Shown here in pieces: positions 42,463 to 52,486 of a stretch of DNA of 64,000 nucleotides. A model generated the notes under the pieces. It was not told where the DNA came from, ran no database searches, and worked only from the letters and a program-made list of their open reading frames with translations. The stretch is from Delftia tsuruhatensis (GTDB taxonomy: Bacteria; Pseudomonadota; Gammaproteobacteria; Burkholderiales; Burkholderiaceae_C), in contig NZ_LR813084.1 of NCBI RefSeq assembly GCF_903815225.1, positions 496,001 through 560,000 of the forward strand, read 5' to 3'. Position numbers and translations under genes: made by a program. Numbering within the stretch: position 1 is the first letter of the stretch; every line of letters begins with the position of its first letter.

Positions 42463-43589
42463 GCGCTCCTCCGCGATGCATGCAGCCAGGGCAGTTGCCC
42501 GGACGGGTAGCGCCAGGTCTGGAACACGCTGTTGAGCCGTCCAGGCCCGGTGCGGCGCGCGGCGGCATCAGGGTACTCGGCGAACCAGGGCAGGATGTAC
42601 TCCCAGACCACCTCGCCCGCGGGTGTGACCTCGAACAGCCGGCCCGTGGCCGATTCCGTGATGTGGGTATTGCCGTTCCACAGCCGCTGGGCATTGCCCA
42701 TGAAGGCCGTGTAGAAGGCGTTGACCATTTCGTCCTGGTAGCTCCAGGCGATGCGGTGGTCAACCGGGTCGATCTCCACCACGCGCGAGAAGGCCACATG
42801 GGCGCCCTCGCGGAAGTTGCCGTTGTCGAAGGCCAGGATATGGCCGTTGGCCAGGGGCACGGGCGCATGCTGGTGCGAGACCACCGAAGGCGGGATGTGC
42901 AGCGTCACCGCGCCGCTGGCCCGGTCCACGCCGATGATGCCGGAGGTGGTGCGCAGGCTCATGAGCACGCTGCCGTCGGCCATGACGCCCAGGCCGTTGA
43001 CCAGGGGCCAGTGGTAGCGGCCGAAGCCGGGATGGATGGGAAATGCCTCCGGGTCCAGGTGCTCCCAGGCCTTCCACTCCCAGATCAGGCGGCCGGCGCG
43101 GTCCACTTCCCGGATCACGTCGCCGTACATGACTTCGTCGGGGCTGTGGGCGGTCCCTCCGGGCACGCGGCGGGCAAAGCCTTCGGGGGCAGGTGCGCAG
43201 GCGGCATACAGCAGGTGGCCGTCGGGCAGCCACTGGGCGTCGTGGTGGTGGTCCGGGTCCTCGTGGCGCCAGACGATCTCGCCATCGGGCGTGACCTCGT
43301 AGAAATCTCCGCCATGCCACATGGACCAGGGCGCATAGCGGTCGGGCGAGCGCGGATGGTTGCCGTTGTAGCCCAGGTTGCCGTTGGGCAGGATCACGGC
43401 ATGGCGGCCTGCGCGCACGGGCAGCTTCCATTCGTGGGCCACGCGGCCCTCGGTATCGATCAGATAGACACGGCCGTCGGCCGTCTGTGGCGCGATCAGG
43501 GTGTATCCGCCGGCCGACAGGGTCGGGTCATGGGCGATGAGGCCGACGCCTCGGCGGCGCTGGGTGACTTGGTCTACGGTGCTGGCCAT
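42459..43589 (-). CDS. Arylsulfotransferase-family (ASST-like) beta-propeller protein
   Basis: A 376-residue protein without a clear signal peptide. It has the repeated propeller blades of the arylsulfotransferase family, with strands such as VYLIDTEGRVAHEWKLP, ILPNGNLGYNGNHPRSPDRY, FYEVTPDGEIVWRHEDPDHH and RLFEVTPAGEVVWEY. His residues in DPDHHHDAQWLPDG and SHQHAPVPLANGH are candidates for the active site. PQQ- or sulfate-ester-linked chemistry is possible; the family includes many members of unknown activity. Lack of a signal peptide differs from classical periplasmic ASST. It is coupled to a Bug receptor gene and divergent from a LysR regulator. Confidence 0.75.
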   Translation of the reverse strand: MASTVDQVTQRRRGVGLIAHDPTLSAGGYTLIAPQTADGRVYLIDTEGRVAHEWKLPVRAGRHAVILPNGNLGYNGNHPRSPDRYAPWSMWHGGDFYEVTPDGEIVWRHEDPDHHHDAQWLPDGHLLYAACAPAPEGFARRVPGGTAHSPDEVMYGDVIREVDRAGRLIWEWKAWEHLDPEAFPIHPGFGRYHWPLVNGLGVMADGSVLMSLRTTSGIIGVDRASGAVTLHIPPSVVSHQHAPVPLANGHILAFDNGNFREGAHVAFSRVVEIDPVDHRIAWSYQDEMVNAFYTAFMGNAQRLWNGNTHITESATGRLFEVTPAGEVVWEYILPWFAEYPDAAARRTGPGRLNSVFQTWRYPSGQLPWLHASRRSA

Positions 43590-43702
43590 GGGCTTGCTTT
43601 CAAAGCGGTACGGGGAATGCACGCCACTCTAGGCAGTTGCCAGCGTCAGGAATAGCTGTTTGTTTTGGATGAGGCGTAAGAAAAAAATTTACACTCGCGC
43701 CC

Positions 43703-44653
43703 ATGCCGGCAATCTCACAGGCCTTTCGCTGTTTCGATGAAGTGGCGCGCCGCGGTTCGGTGCGCAAGGCGGCGGTCACCTTGCACCTGACGGCGGCGGC
43801 CGTGAACCAGCAGATCCTCAACCTGGAGGCCCAGGTCGGCGTGCCGCTGTTCGACCGCCTGCCGCGCGGCATGCAGCTGACGACGGCGGGCGAGCTCATG
43901 CTGGCCGCCGTGCGGCGCAGCCAGCGCGACTTCGACAATGCACTGGCCCAGGTCGAGGACCTGCGCGCCCTGCGCCGGGGCCATGTGCGCGTGGGCGTGT
44001 CGCATGCCACGGCCGAGTACCTGCTGCCCATGGTCATCGCCAGCCTGCATGCGCGCTATCCGGGCATCACCTTCAGCGTGCGCTCGGGCACGGGCGAGGA
44101 ATTGCTGCGTGGCGTGGCCCAGGGCGAGATCGATGTGGCCTATTGCCTGCGCCGGCCGCCGCCGCCCGGCGTGCAGGAGGTGCGGGCCTGGCCCCAGCCG
44201 CTGGGCGCGGTGATGGCGCCCGGGCACCCGCTGAGCACGCGGCCGCGCCTGCTGCGGCTGCGCGACTGCGGGGACTATCCCTTGATCATGATGGCGCCCG
44301 GCATGGAGCTGCGCAGCATGCTGGAGAACATCGACAGCGCGGCCCTGCATGCGCAGCGGCCGCTGGTGGAGACCAGTTCCGTGCCCATGGTGCGGCGCCT
44401 GGTGGCCGGCAGCATGGCCCTGGGGTTTCTGGTGCCCGACAACGTGGCCGAGGATGTGGCGGCCGGCCGACTGGTCTGGCGCGCACTGCACGATGCGGGC
44501 GCGCAGCTGCCCAGCTGCCTGTACCAGCGAACCGGCTACGCCAAGGCGGCGGCCATGCGTCTGTTCCTCGATGAACTGGAACGCATGGCCGACGATATGC
44601 GGGCCGGCTTCGAGACCGGCGTGTCCTGGTCGCTCAAGGACCTGGCAACCTGA
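43703..44653 (+). CDS. LysR-family transcriptional regulator
   Basis: A 316-residue LysR regulator. The winged helix (about 3-62) reads FRCFDEVARRGSVRKAAVTL, then LTAAAVNQQILNLEAQVG and PLFDRLPRGMQLTTAG. The effector domain (about 90-295) starts LRRGHVRVGVSHATAEYLLP and has the usual two-lobe layout. It is divergent from the arylsulfotransferase-Bug operon with 113 bases between; such divergence normally means the regulator controls that operon. The AT-rich stretch GAAAAAAATTTACACTCGCG just before its ATG holds its likely promoter. The effector cannot be told. Confidence 0.92.
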   Translation: MPAISQAFRCFDEVARRGSVRKAAVTLHLTAAAVNQQILNLEAQVGVPLFDRLPRGMQLTTAGELMLAAVRRSQRDFDNALAQVEDLRALRRGHVRVGVSHATAEYLLPMVIASLHARYPGITFSVRSGTGEELLRGVAQGEIDVAYCLRRPPPPGVQEVRAWPQPLGAVMAPGHPLSTRPRLLRLRDCGDYPLIMMAPGMELRSMLENIDSAALHAQRPLVETSSVPMVRRLVAGSMALGFLVPDNVAEDVAAGRLVWRALHDAGAQLPSCLYQRTGYAKAAAMRLFLDELERMADDMRAGFETGVSWSLKDLAT

Positions 44654-44672
44654 GAGCGGGCCGGCACCTGCG

Positions 44673-45932
<1,260 letters not shown>

Positions 45933-45985
45933 CTACACTGCGATGCAACGTGATTCGCCATTCTCATCAGAACAAGGAGGTCCAC

Positions 45986-46450
45986 ATGCTGAAGATCATG
46001 ATTGCCGTCGATGGCTCCGAGCCCTCGCTCGACGCCGTGCGCCACGCGATTTCCCTGGTGCGCCAGGGCTTGCAGGCCCATTTCGTGCTGGCCCATGTGC
46101 AGCAGGAGGCCTCGCTGTTCGAGCTGGCAACGCAGGACTCCGACATGATCGCCGCCGCCAGCGTGGAAGCCGGCACGCATCTGGTGGCTTCGGCCGTCGC
46201 CCTGGTGCAGGCGGCGGGCATTTCCCATGAGGTGGAGATCGGCCTGGGCGAGCCCGCGGCGGTGCTGGCCGACATCGCCGACAGTACGGGCTGCGAGCAG
46301 ATCATCATCGGCGCCCTGGGCCAGGGCGGGCTGCGGCGGGTGCTGATCGGCTCGGTCTCGCGGGAGGTGGCGCGCAACAGCCCGCTGCCCGTGACCATCG
46401 TCAAGCATGCGGAGCCCCGCGACGAGGACGAGGAGCCGGATCTGGAATGA
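45986..46450 (+). CDS. Universal stress protein (UspA family)
   Basis: A 154-residue single-domain UspA protein. It opens MLKIMIAVDGSEPSLDAVRH, and GALGQGGLRRVLIGS near residue 110 fits the ATP-binding pattern G-2x-G-9x-G-S/T exactly, so it belongs to the ATP-binding subgroup. The C-terminus is acidic (EPRDEDEEPD). The start follows an ideal AAGGAGGTCC site. It is probably monocistronic and stress-induced, as is usual in the family. Confidence 0.93.
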   Translation: MLKIMIAVDGSEPSLDAVRHAISLVRQGLQAHFVLAHVQQEASLFELATQDSDMIAAASVEAGTHLVASAVALVQAAGISHEVEIGLGEPAAVLADIADSTGCEQIIIGALGQGGLRRVLIGSVSREVARNSPLPVTIVKHAEPRDEDEEPDLE

Positions 46451-46471
46451 GCAGGAAAGGTGCCGATGCCT

Positions 46472-46885
46472 TCAGGCGGCCCGCCGCTGCTGCCCCTGGT
46501 GCCGGCCGGCGTAGGCGCCATGGGCAGGGTGTTGCATCTTGCCGTGCGGCAGGCTGGACAGGCGCTGGAACATGCGGCGGCAGTAGCCGCGTATGCCCAG
46601 GCACTTGTTGATCTCGTCCACGGGCAACGGGCCCGAGACCACGACGATGCTGTCGGCCTGCTCCCAGTCGCCGGCTGCGCGCAGGCGCCGCCGCGTGCAC
46701 AGCGCCCATGCATGGATGCGGGTGGGCGAGCCATGCTCGTGGACCTGTCCCGTGACCAGGTCGAAGGCGATGGCCACCAGCTCGGTCCTGAGCCGGCAGC
46801 GGCGCTCGCCCGTGATGGCACTGGGCGTCTCGCGCATGTCGTACAGGCAGTAGCTGCCGGACTTGAGCTGGTATTGCAAATCCAT
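46472..46885 (-). CDS. Conserved hypothetical protein
   Basis: A 137-residue soluble protein that I do not recognise. It starts MDLQYQLKSGSYCLYDMRET after a good GGAGGTCC site, which decides the start. The first two thirds look like a small beta-rich fold (RCRLRTELVAIAFDLVTGQV); the rest is helical with many Arg, His and Gln. Three Cys residues are spread out. No signal peptide or membrane helix. It is on the minus strand between uspA and pldA and seems to be its own unit. Confidence 0.6.
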   Translation of the reverse strand: MDLQYQLKSGSYCLYDMRETPSAITGERRCRLRTELVAIAFDLVTGQVHEHGSPTRIHAWALCTRRRLRAAGDWEQADSIVVVSGPLPVDEINKCLGIRGYCRRMFQRLSSLPHGKMQHPAHGAYAGRHQGQQRRAA

Positions 46886-47051
46886 GGCGGACCTCCGGGG
46901 TTCGTTCTGGGGCGGTTTCCGGGCCTGCCTGGATAGGCCCGGGGCATCGGCGCATTCTGACGCATGGCCCCCGCCACTGGCAATGCAGCCAGCGGGGCGG
47001 GGCTTCCCGGCGAAGGGCAAGCGGCAAAGCGTGCCCGCGAGGGCGGGCCTG

Positions 47052-48272
47052 CTAGAAGTCCAGAAGGCTGAAGCCCACGCTGAGCACGGTGCGCTTGTAG
47101 TTGTAATCGATCAGGCTGTCACCGTATCCGCTGAAAAGCTGGACATGCAGGCGCAAATTGCTCTTGCCACCGTTCCATCCTTCGCCTAGCGTGCGCAGCC
47201 ATTCGATGCGGCCGGAGCCGCGTCCCTGGCCCAGGGAGCCGCGTGCCGTGAAGCCCAGGTAGTTCTGCGCATTGACGTTCCAGCCCAGCTTCACTTCGCC
47301 CCGGCCTATGTAGTCCTGGATGCGCGGGTTGTCGTCATGCTCGGCGCTTTCGCGGATGCGCTGCCAGGCCTTGGCGTGCAGCTGCCACCGGTTGTCCAGC
47401 TCGAAGCCGGTCATCAGATACCAGCGGTTCCAGCTGCGCGACAGCGGATCGCTCTGGCCGTTGGACTGGTGCGCCAGGCCCACGCCGCTGTAGCGCCAGC
47501 GCCAGCCGAAGGGCAACCGGGCATCGGTGGGGTAGACGTAGAAGATCTCGGGCTCGTGGTCCGTGTTGCGGAAGGGCCGCGAGATGGCGGGGCTGAACAG
47601 CTGCCAGTACGACTGCTGGGTGTAGCCGACCCACAGCGAGTCCTTGCCCGCCGAGGTGCTGCCGGTCAGCAGGCCCTGGGCGACCTTGGTGCGCACCGAC
47701 AGCTGCACGCGCATTTCCTCGGTCTTGTAGGGCTGCGGCTGCGCAGGGTCCTTGCCGGGCGTGGTGGGCTGCCGGTTGACATGGTCGGCCGTCACCACGG
47801 ACACGGACATGGGCCGATAGCCGCGGAAGCTGAAGGTGCCGCAGTCGCTGCCCGGTTCCAGCTCGAAGTAGCGCGACAGTTCGCTGTAGCGCGGGTCGCG
47901 GCAGCCGCCGTTGGTGGGGGTGGTGGGCAGCGCCAGGCCCTGGCCGCTGTCGGCTGTCACCACGGGGGCGGGCGTGGGCAGGGCGCCAGGATCGGCTGCA
48001 GCGCTGGCGGCCGGAGCACTCCAGCCGGTGGCCGGCGGCGCGGTCAGCGGTTGCTGCTGCTGTGCCCAGGCGTCGAAGCAGGCCAGGCGGGACTGGTTGT
48101 CCGTGGTGGCGGCGCACTGGCGCCAGGCGTCCTCGGGCAGGGGGCGGGGCGCGGTCTGCGCCTGTGCGCCTAGCCAGGGTGCGGCGCACAGGCCCAGGGC
48201 CAGGGCCCATTGCGAGGGGGCAGGGGCGCCGGGCAGGCGCTTGCGGCGATCCAGGTGCGTGACGTTCTTCAT
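47052..48272 (-). CDS. pldA: Outer-membrane phospholipase A (PldA/OMPLA)
   Basis: A 406-residue outer-membrane enzyme that hydrolyses misplaced phospholipids. A signal peptide (cut about after LGAQAQ) is followed by an extra domain of about 110 residues with Cys (DAWRQCAATTDNQSRLACFD) and a Pro/Ala/Gln-rich stretch, then the beta barrel. The active site is GLAHQSNGQSDPLSRSWNR, with the His and Ser of the family and the downstream Asn. The protein ends in a Phe after alternating hydrophobic residues (TVLSVGFSLLDF), the usual outer-membrane signature. It lies 28 bases after a small exported protein gene in an operon headed by rep. Confidence 0.92.
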   Translation of the reverse strand: MKNVTHLDRRKRLPGAPAPSQWALALGLCAAPWLGAQAQTAPRPLPEDAWRQCAATTDNQSRLACFDAWAQQQQPLTAPPATGWSAPAASAAADPGALPTPAPVVTADSGQGLALPTTPTNGGCRDPRYSELSRYFELEPGSDCGTFSFRGYRPMSVSVVTADHVNRQPTTPGKDPAQPQPYKTEEMRVQLSVRTKVAQGLLTGSTSAGKDSLWVGYTQQSYWQLFSPAISRPFRNTDHEPEIFYVYPTDARLPFGWRWRYSGVGLAHQSNGQSDPLSRSWNRWYLMTGFELDNRWQLHAKAWQRIRESAEHDDNPRIQDYIGRGEVKLGWNVNAQNYLGFTARGSLGQGRGSGRIEWLRTLGEGWNGGKSNLRLHVQLFSGYGDSLIDYNYKRTVLSVGFSLLDF

Positions 48273-48300
48273 GGATGGTTTCCTGTGTTGGGCCGTGTTC

Positions 48301-48801
48301 TCAGGGGCTGACCTTGCGCAGCACGAAGGGACGGCGCGGAGCATCCTCGCCCTCGATGTAGTCACCGCGTATCTCGCGGGCACAACTGCCCTCGACCACG
48401 TCGCCCAGCCAGGTGGCGGTGATGCGCTGGCCATCGGCGCTTTCCTCCAGCGTCACCTCGCCGTCGGCGACATCGCCGACCATGGGGCGGCTGGCGCCCG
48501 CGCGCTCGATCGTGCCCTTGACCGAGCCTTTCCACCTGGGGTGGGTGTCCAGCCGCAGGCGCACGGCCTGGGGCAGGCCCTCGACGGAGCCTGTCCATTC
48601 GCCGAGCAACTGGGCATCGCTCATGTCGGCGTTCAAGGGGCAGGCCGCCTTGTCGGCGGCTTTCTCCGTGGCCTTGGCGGGCGGCTGTTCAACGGGTTTG
48701 CCGGGAATGCGGGCGGCGGGCTGTTCGGCATGTGCGCCGGGCAGCAGGAAGGTGGATGCGGCCATGAGGGCCAGGGTGCAGGCAGTGCGGTGCAGGCGCA
48801 T
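48301..48801 (-). CDS. Small exported protein of unknown function
   Basis: A 166-residue protein with a signal peptide (ALMAASTFLLPGAHAEQ). The mature part begins with a Lys/Ala/Pro-rich linker and then a small beta-rich domain (about 60-166) with one likely disulfide: CPLNADMSDAQLLGEW near the start and GSCAREIRGDYIEG near the end. The fold may be lipocalin-like, but I do not recognise a named family. It lies 22 bases after rep and 28 bases before pldA on the same strand, so it may help PldA in the periplasm. That is an inference. Confidence 0.7.
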   Translation of the reverse strand: MRLHRTACTLALMAASTFLLPGAHAEQPAARIPGKPVEQPPAKATEKAADKAACPLNADMSDAQLLGEWTGSVEGLPQAVRLRLDTHPRWKGSVKGTIERAGASRPMVGDVADGEVTLEESADGQRITATWLGDVVEGSCAREIRGDYIEGEDAPRRPFVLRKVSP

Positions 48802-48823
48802 GGTGTGGAGGTGGTCTCGTGGT

Positions 48824-50890
48824 TCAGTCGGCTGGTGTCGGCTGCTGGGCCTTGCGCGCGAATTCGGCGCGCAGCTGGCGCAGCTTCTCGCGCGGGTCTT
48901 CGCGCGAGGTGGCGGCGTCCAGGCCCATTTCCTTGATGAAGCGGCTGGGCAGGGTGGCGACCATCTCGCGCCCCTTCTTGCGGCGCTTGGTCCAGCTCAC
49001 GGCCAGCGATCGCCGGGCGCGCGTGATGCCCACGTACATGAGGCGGCGCTCTTCCTGCAGACGCTGGGCCGTCTCGTCGCTGACCTTTTGCTGGCGGCCA
49101 TCGTCGTCGTCGAGCTTGAAGGGCAGCATGCCCTCGGTCACGCCGACCAGCATCACATGCGGCCATTCCAGGCCCTTGGAGGCATGCAGCGTGGACAGGA
49201 TGACCATGTCCTGCTCCTTTTCGCGCTCGCTGATGGTGGACAGCAGGGCGATGTTGCGTGCCACCTCGAGCAGGCTCTTGACCTCGGTGTGCGTGGTCGT
49301 GCCCGCCGCATCCTCGATCTGGCCTCCCGCGCGCTGGGCCATCCAGTCGCAGAACTCCAGCACGTTGCTCCAGCGCGCGGCGGCCACGGATTCGCTGTCC
49401 TCGCTATCGTAGAGGTACTGCTCGTAGCCTATCTCCTTGAGCCAGTCGAGCATGAAGCCGCGAGACTGCTCGGCGCCCAGCGTGTGGCGCGCGCGGTATT
49501 CGAGGTCGTTGATGTAGCGGCCGAATTCCAGCAGGCTGTCGTGGGCCTTCCTGGGCAGGGCCGCTTCCAGCATGTGGGAGAACAGGGCGCCGAACATGCT
49601 GAGCTTGTGCTGGGACGAGAACTCCCCGAGCTTGCCCAGCGTGGTGTGGCCTATGCCGCGCCTGGGCGTGCCGATGGCACGCAGGAAGGCCGGGTCGTCG
49701 TCGTTGTTGATCCACAGCCGGAACCAAGCGCACAGGTCCTTGATCTCGGCGCGGTCGAAGAAGCTGGTGCCGCCCGAGACCTTGTAGGGAATGCTGGCCT
49801 TGCGCAAGGCCTTCTCGAAGGGCTTGGCCTGGTGGTTGGCGCGGTAGAGGATGGCGAAGTCCTTCCAGTCCGGCGGCGGGTTGCTGGCCGCGCGCAGGCT
49901 CTGGATGCGTGCCACGGCACGCTCGGCCTCGTGCTCCTCGGTGTCGCAGTCCACGATGCGCACTGGCTCGCCCTCGCCCAGCTCGGAGAACAGCGTCTTG
50001 GGATAGAGCTTGGGGTTGGGCTGGATCACGTTGTTGGCCGCGCGCAGGATGGCCGAGGTGGAGCGATAGTTCTGCTCCAGCTTGATGACCTTGAGCTGCG
50101 GGAACTCCACGGGCAGCTTCTTGAGGTTGTCCAGCGTGGCGCCGCGCCAGCCGTAGATGCTCTGGTCGTCGTCGCCCACGGCCGTGAAGTGGGCGCGGCT
50201 GCCCACCAGCAGCTTGAGCAGCTCGTACTGCGTGGCATTGGTGTCCTGGTACTCGTCCACCAGCACATGGCCCAGCAGGCGCTGCCATTTCTCGCGCACC
50301 TCGGCATGGTTTCTGAGCAGGCGCATGGGCATGCCGATCAGGTCGTCGAAGTCCACGCTCTGGTAGGCCGTCAGGCGCTCCTCGTAGCGCTGCATGATCA
50401 GCGCCGTGCTGCGCTCGTTGTCGTCCTGGGCCATGGCCAGCGCCTTGCGGCTGTCCCAGCCGGCGTTCTTCCAGTTGCTGATGGTCCACTGCCACTGGCG
50501 GGCGGTGGCCAGGTCGGTGGTGCCGCCCGAGCAGTCCTTGAGGATGCCGGTCACGTCGTCGGCATCCAGGATGCTGAACTGGGGCTTGAGGCCCAGCACA
50601 TGGCCGTCCTCGCGCACCATGCGAACGCCCAGCGCGTGGAAGGTGCACACCAGCACGTCTTTGGCCTGGCGGCCGATGAGGCCGGCGGCGCGCTCACGCA
50701 TTTCGGCGGCGGCCTTGTTCGTGAAGGTGATGGCCGCGATGCGGCGCGGGGCCATGCCCGTCTCGATCAGCCGCCCGATCTTGTGCGTGATCACGCGCGT
50801 CTTGCCCGAGCCCGCGCCGGCCAGGACCAGGCAGGGGCCTTCGGTGTAGTGGACGGCCTGGAGCTGGGCCAGATTGAGTCCTGCGGACAT
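48824..50890 (-). CDS. rep: ATP-dependent DNA helicase Rep (UvrD/Rep family)
   Basis: A 688-residue superfamily 1A 3'-5' helicase. Motifs in order: Walker A AGAGSGKT (24-31), AITFTNKAAAEMRERA, VLVDEYQDTNATQYELL, AVGDDDQSIYGWRGA, LEQNYRST, LSTLHASKGLEWPHVMLVG, and RRLMYVGITRARRSLAVSW. The length and the NLAQLQAVHYTEGPCLVLAG start fit Rep better than UvrD, which is longer and has a C-terminal Tudor-like part. Rep helps the replisome pass bound proteins. It heads a minus-strand unit with the small exported protein and pldA. Confidence 0.93.
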   Translation of the reverse strand: MSAGLNLAQLQAVHYTEGPCLVLAGAGSGKTRVITHKIGRLIETGMAPRRIAAITFTNKAAAEMRERAAGLIGRQAKDVLVCTFHALGVRMVREDGHVLGLKPQFSILDADDVTGILKDCSGGTTDLATARQWQWTISNWKNAGWDSRKALAMAQDDNERSTALIMQRYEERLTAYQSVDFDDLIGMPMRLLRNHAEVREKWQRLLGHVLVDEYQDTNATQYELLKLLVGSRAHFTAVGDDDQSIYGWRGATLDNLKKLPVEFPQLKVIKLEQNYRSTSAILRAANNVIQPNPKLYPKTLFSELGEGEPVRIVDCDTEEHEAERAVARIQSLRAASNPPPDWKDFAILYRANHQAKPFEKALRKASIPYKVSGGTSFFDRAEIKDLCAWFRLWINNDDDPAFLRAIGTPRRGIGHTTLGKLGEFSSQHKLSMFGALFSHMLEAALPRKAHDSLLEFGRYINDLEYRARHTLGAEQSRGFMLDWLKEIGYEQYLYDSEDSESVAAARWSNVLEFCDWMAQRAGGQIEDAAGTTTHTEVKSLLEVARNIALLSTISEREKEQDMVILSTLHASKGLEWPHVMLVGVTEGMLPFKLDDDDGRQQKVSDETAQRLQEERRLMYVGITRARRSLAVSWTKRRKKGREMVATLPSRFIKEMGLDAATSREDPREKLRQLRAEFARKAQQPTPAD

Positions 50891-51059
50891 GGGAGCGACT
50901 GCGCGGGGAGAACCGTGAAAGTGAGGGAAGCGGGAGCATACCGCTTCGGGGTGTCAGGCCACCGAGCCAGGTGTAAGCCCCCTGGGAAATTGGCGACAAA
51001 TCCCCGTGGCGCGGCAGGGCACGCGGATGTCGGCAAATACCATCAGGGGTAGAAAAATT

Positions 51060-51083
51060 CACATTGTTCTTGTGAGCAATGTG
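51060..51083. repeat. Inverted repeat in the promoter region of the GTPase module
   Basis: CACATTG at 51060-51066 and CAATGTG at 51077-51083 are perfect inverted copies with ten bases between. The sequence 51050-51150 is markedly AT-rich for this window. A second palindrome, CCGCCAAT-GA-ATTGCGG, lies at 51109-51125. Both sit within 130 bases of the first gene of the GTPase module and are operator candidates; the 289-base spacer (50891-51179) has no gene. Confidence 0.55.
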
Positions 51084-51179
51084 TAAAAACTATCGAAAAT
51101 ATTAGCATCCGCCAATGAATTGCGGTGGATGAATATTTTTTGCCTATACCCCGTTTCCCTATCCGGTGAGGTGGTGAAG

Positions 51180-51926
51180 ATGACTCGCACAATGGACGAG
51201 ATCGGCCTGGCTGCCGAGTTGTGGTCCCCCTCGCTCAAGCAGCGTTTCGAGGCCTTGTTCGCCGTGGCGTCGCGCAAGTCGCTGCGCGGCTGGCGGCAGG
51301 TTCCCCTGGTCAGCGCCCAGGTGCTGGTCGTCGATGGCAGCCTGCCCGTGCCCGAGGCCGCCGTGTGGATGCCCTGCGTGGTCTATGTGGGCGGCGTTCC
51401 CCAGGGCCAGCATCTGGAGCGCACACAGCAGCGGCTGGCCACCTACCTGGACCTGGACTTCACGCTGTCCGACCTGATCGACATGCTGGACAGGGCGGCC
51501 GTGTTCCTGATGGATTGGAAGGTCCGCCAGCAGCTGGCATCCTCGCAGGCCCTGGAGCGCGCTCTGGACCTCGTGCGCCAGCAGGGCGAGGACTGCCGTT
51601 ACCGTTTCCAGCTCAAGGCCTGGGTGGCGCTGCCCGCGCCATGGAACAGCTCCGAATGCCTGAGGGCGCTGGCCATGCTGTGTCGTGGTCCCATGGATGT
51701 GGCCACGTTGTGCGAGCACAGCGGAATGGAGCCGGCCGCCGTGGCCGAGTTGCTGCGCCACCCCCGCCTGCAGGGCCTGCTGGAGTGCAGCCTGCGGCCA
51801 GCGCGCGAGGACGATGCTGCCGCAGCGCAGCGCGGCCGTGCGTCGGTGCCCGCCACGGCGGCGGGCCTGCCGCGCCAATGGGTGCAGAGGCTGGCCGGCT
51901 GGATCCGGCGCGGAGGCCTTGCATGA
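51180..51926 (+). CDS. Winged-helix-like protein of a GTPase/Roadblock module
   Basis: A 248-residue soluble protein. The N-terminal part (about 5-115) may be a receiver-like fold without a phosphorylation site (SAQVLVVDGSLPVPEAAVWM, PCVVYVGGVPQG). The C-terminal part (about 150-220) looks like a winged helix: CLRALAMLCRGPMDVATLCE then HSGMEPAAVAELLRHPRLQG. In actinobacterial conservons, CvnC (DUF742) is also a winged-helix protein encoded next to a small GTPase and a Roadblock protein, so this may be the counterpart. The ATG at 51180 follows GGTGAGGTGGTGA. Its stop overlaps the GTPase start by four bases. The similarity to CvnC is structural guesswork. Confidence 0.6.
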   Translation: MTRTMDEIGLAAELWSPSLKQRFEALFAVASRKSLRGWRQVPLVSAQVLVVDGSLPVPEAAVWMPCVVYVGGVPQGQHLERTQQRLATYLDLDFTLSDLIDMLDRAAVFLMDWKVRQQLASSQALERALDLVRQQGEDCRYRFQLKAWVALPAPWNSSECLRALAMLCRGPMDVATLCEHSGMEPAAVAELLRHPRLQGLLECSLRPAREDDAAAAQRGRASVPATAAGLPRQWVQRLAGWIRRGGLA

Positions 51927-52486
51927 GCCAGTGGATGCAGGCGCGGCCCGCGGCCGGCCTGGTGCGCGTGAGTCTGGTGGGGCCCATGGGCATAGGCAAG
52001 ACCACGGCGCTGCGCAGCCTGTGCGGAGCGCTGATGGCGGCCTCCGATGTCCCCAACCTCGACCAGGCGGCCCATTCCAAGGCGTTCACCACGGTGGGCG
52101 CCGAATTCGGAGAGATCGATCTGGGCGGGGGTGAGCGGCTTCAACTGGTGGGCAGCCCCGGGCAGGAGCGCTTCGATTTCGTGCGCCGCTGGGTGCTTGC
52201 CGCCTCGGTGGGCGTGCTGCTGATGGTGGACCTGAACGATGCTGCCGCGCTGGACTACGCCGCGCAGCGGCTGCAGGAGATCGCCGGCCTGGAGGCCGAG
52301 CCCCTGGTCGTGGTCCTCAGCTGCCGTGACGCCAGCGCACAACAGATGGAAGCCTTCAGCACCGCCTTGGCGGGCAAAGGTCACGGTATAGTGCCTGTCA
52401 TCCAGGCGGACCCCCGCGACCGGCAACAACTGCTGGATGCGCTGGGGGTGCTCGTTTCCTTGCTTTCCTTGCAAAGTCAGGCATGA
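51923..52486 (+). CDS. Small Ras-like GTPase (MglA/CvnD-like)
   Basis: A 187-residue GTPase. The P-loop GPMGIGKTT is at 20-28. The G3 region reads LVGSPGQERFDFVRRW, matching the xTPGQ(E/D)RF form of CvnD-type and MglA-type GTPases and not the DTAGQ of Ras. The G4 site (N/T)KxD is not recognisable; LVVVLSCRDASAQQ stands at its place, so nucleotide specificity may be relaxed. Such GTPases act as polarity or signalling switches with Roadblock proteins as partners or GAPs. It overlaps the gene before and the first Roadblock gene after, each by four bases. Confidence 0.8.
   Translation: MSQWMQARPAAGLVRVSLVGPMGIGKTTALRSLCGALMAASDVPNLDQAAHSKAFTTVGAEFGEIDLGGGERLQLVGSPGQERFDFVRRWVLAASVGVLLMVDLNDAAALDYAAQRLQEIAGLEAEPLVVVLSCRDASAQQMEAFSTALAGKGHGIVPVIQADPRDRQQLLDALGVLVSLLSLQSQA

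Noticed and set aside
47033..47048. A terminator after pldA
   Set aside because: GCCCGC and GCGGGC form a short hairpin on the minus strand, but only a weak T-run follows.
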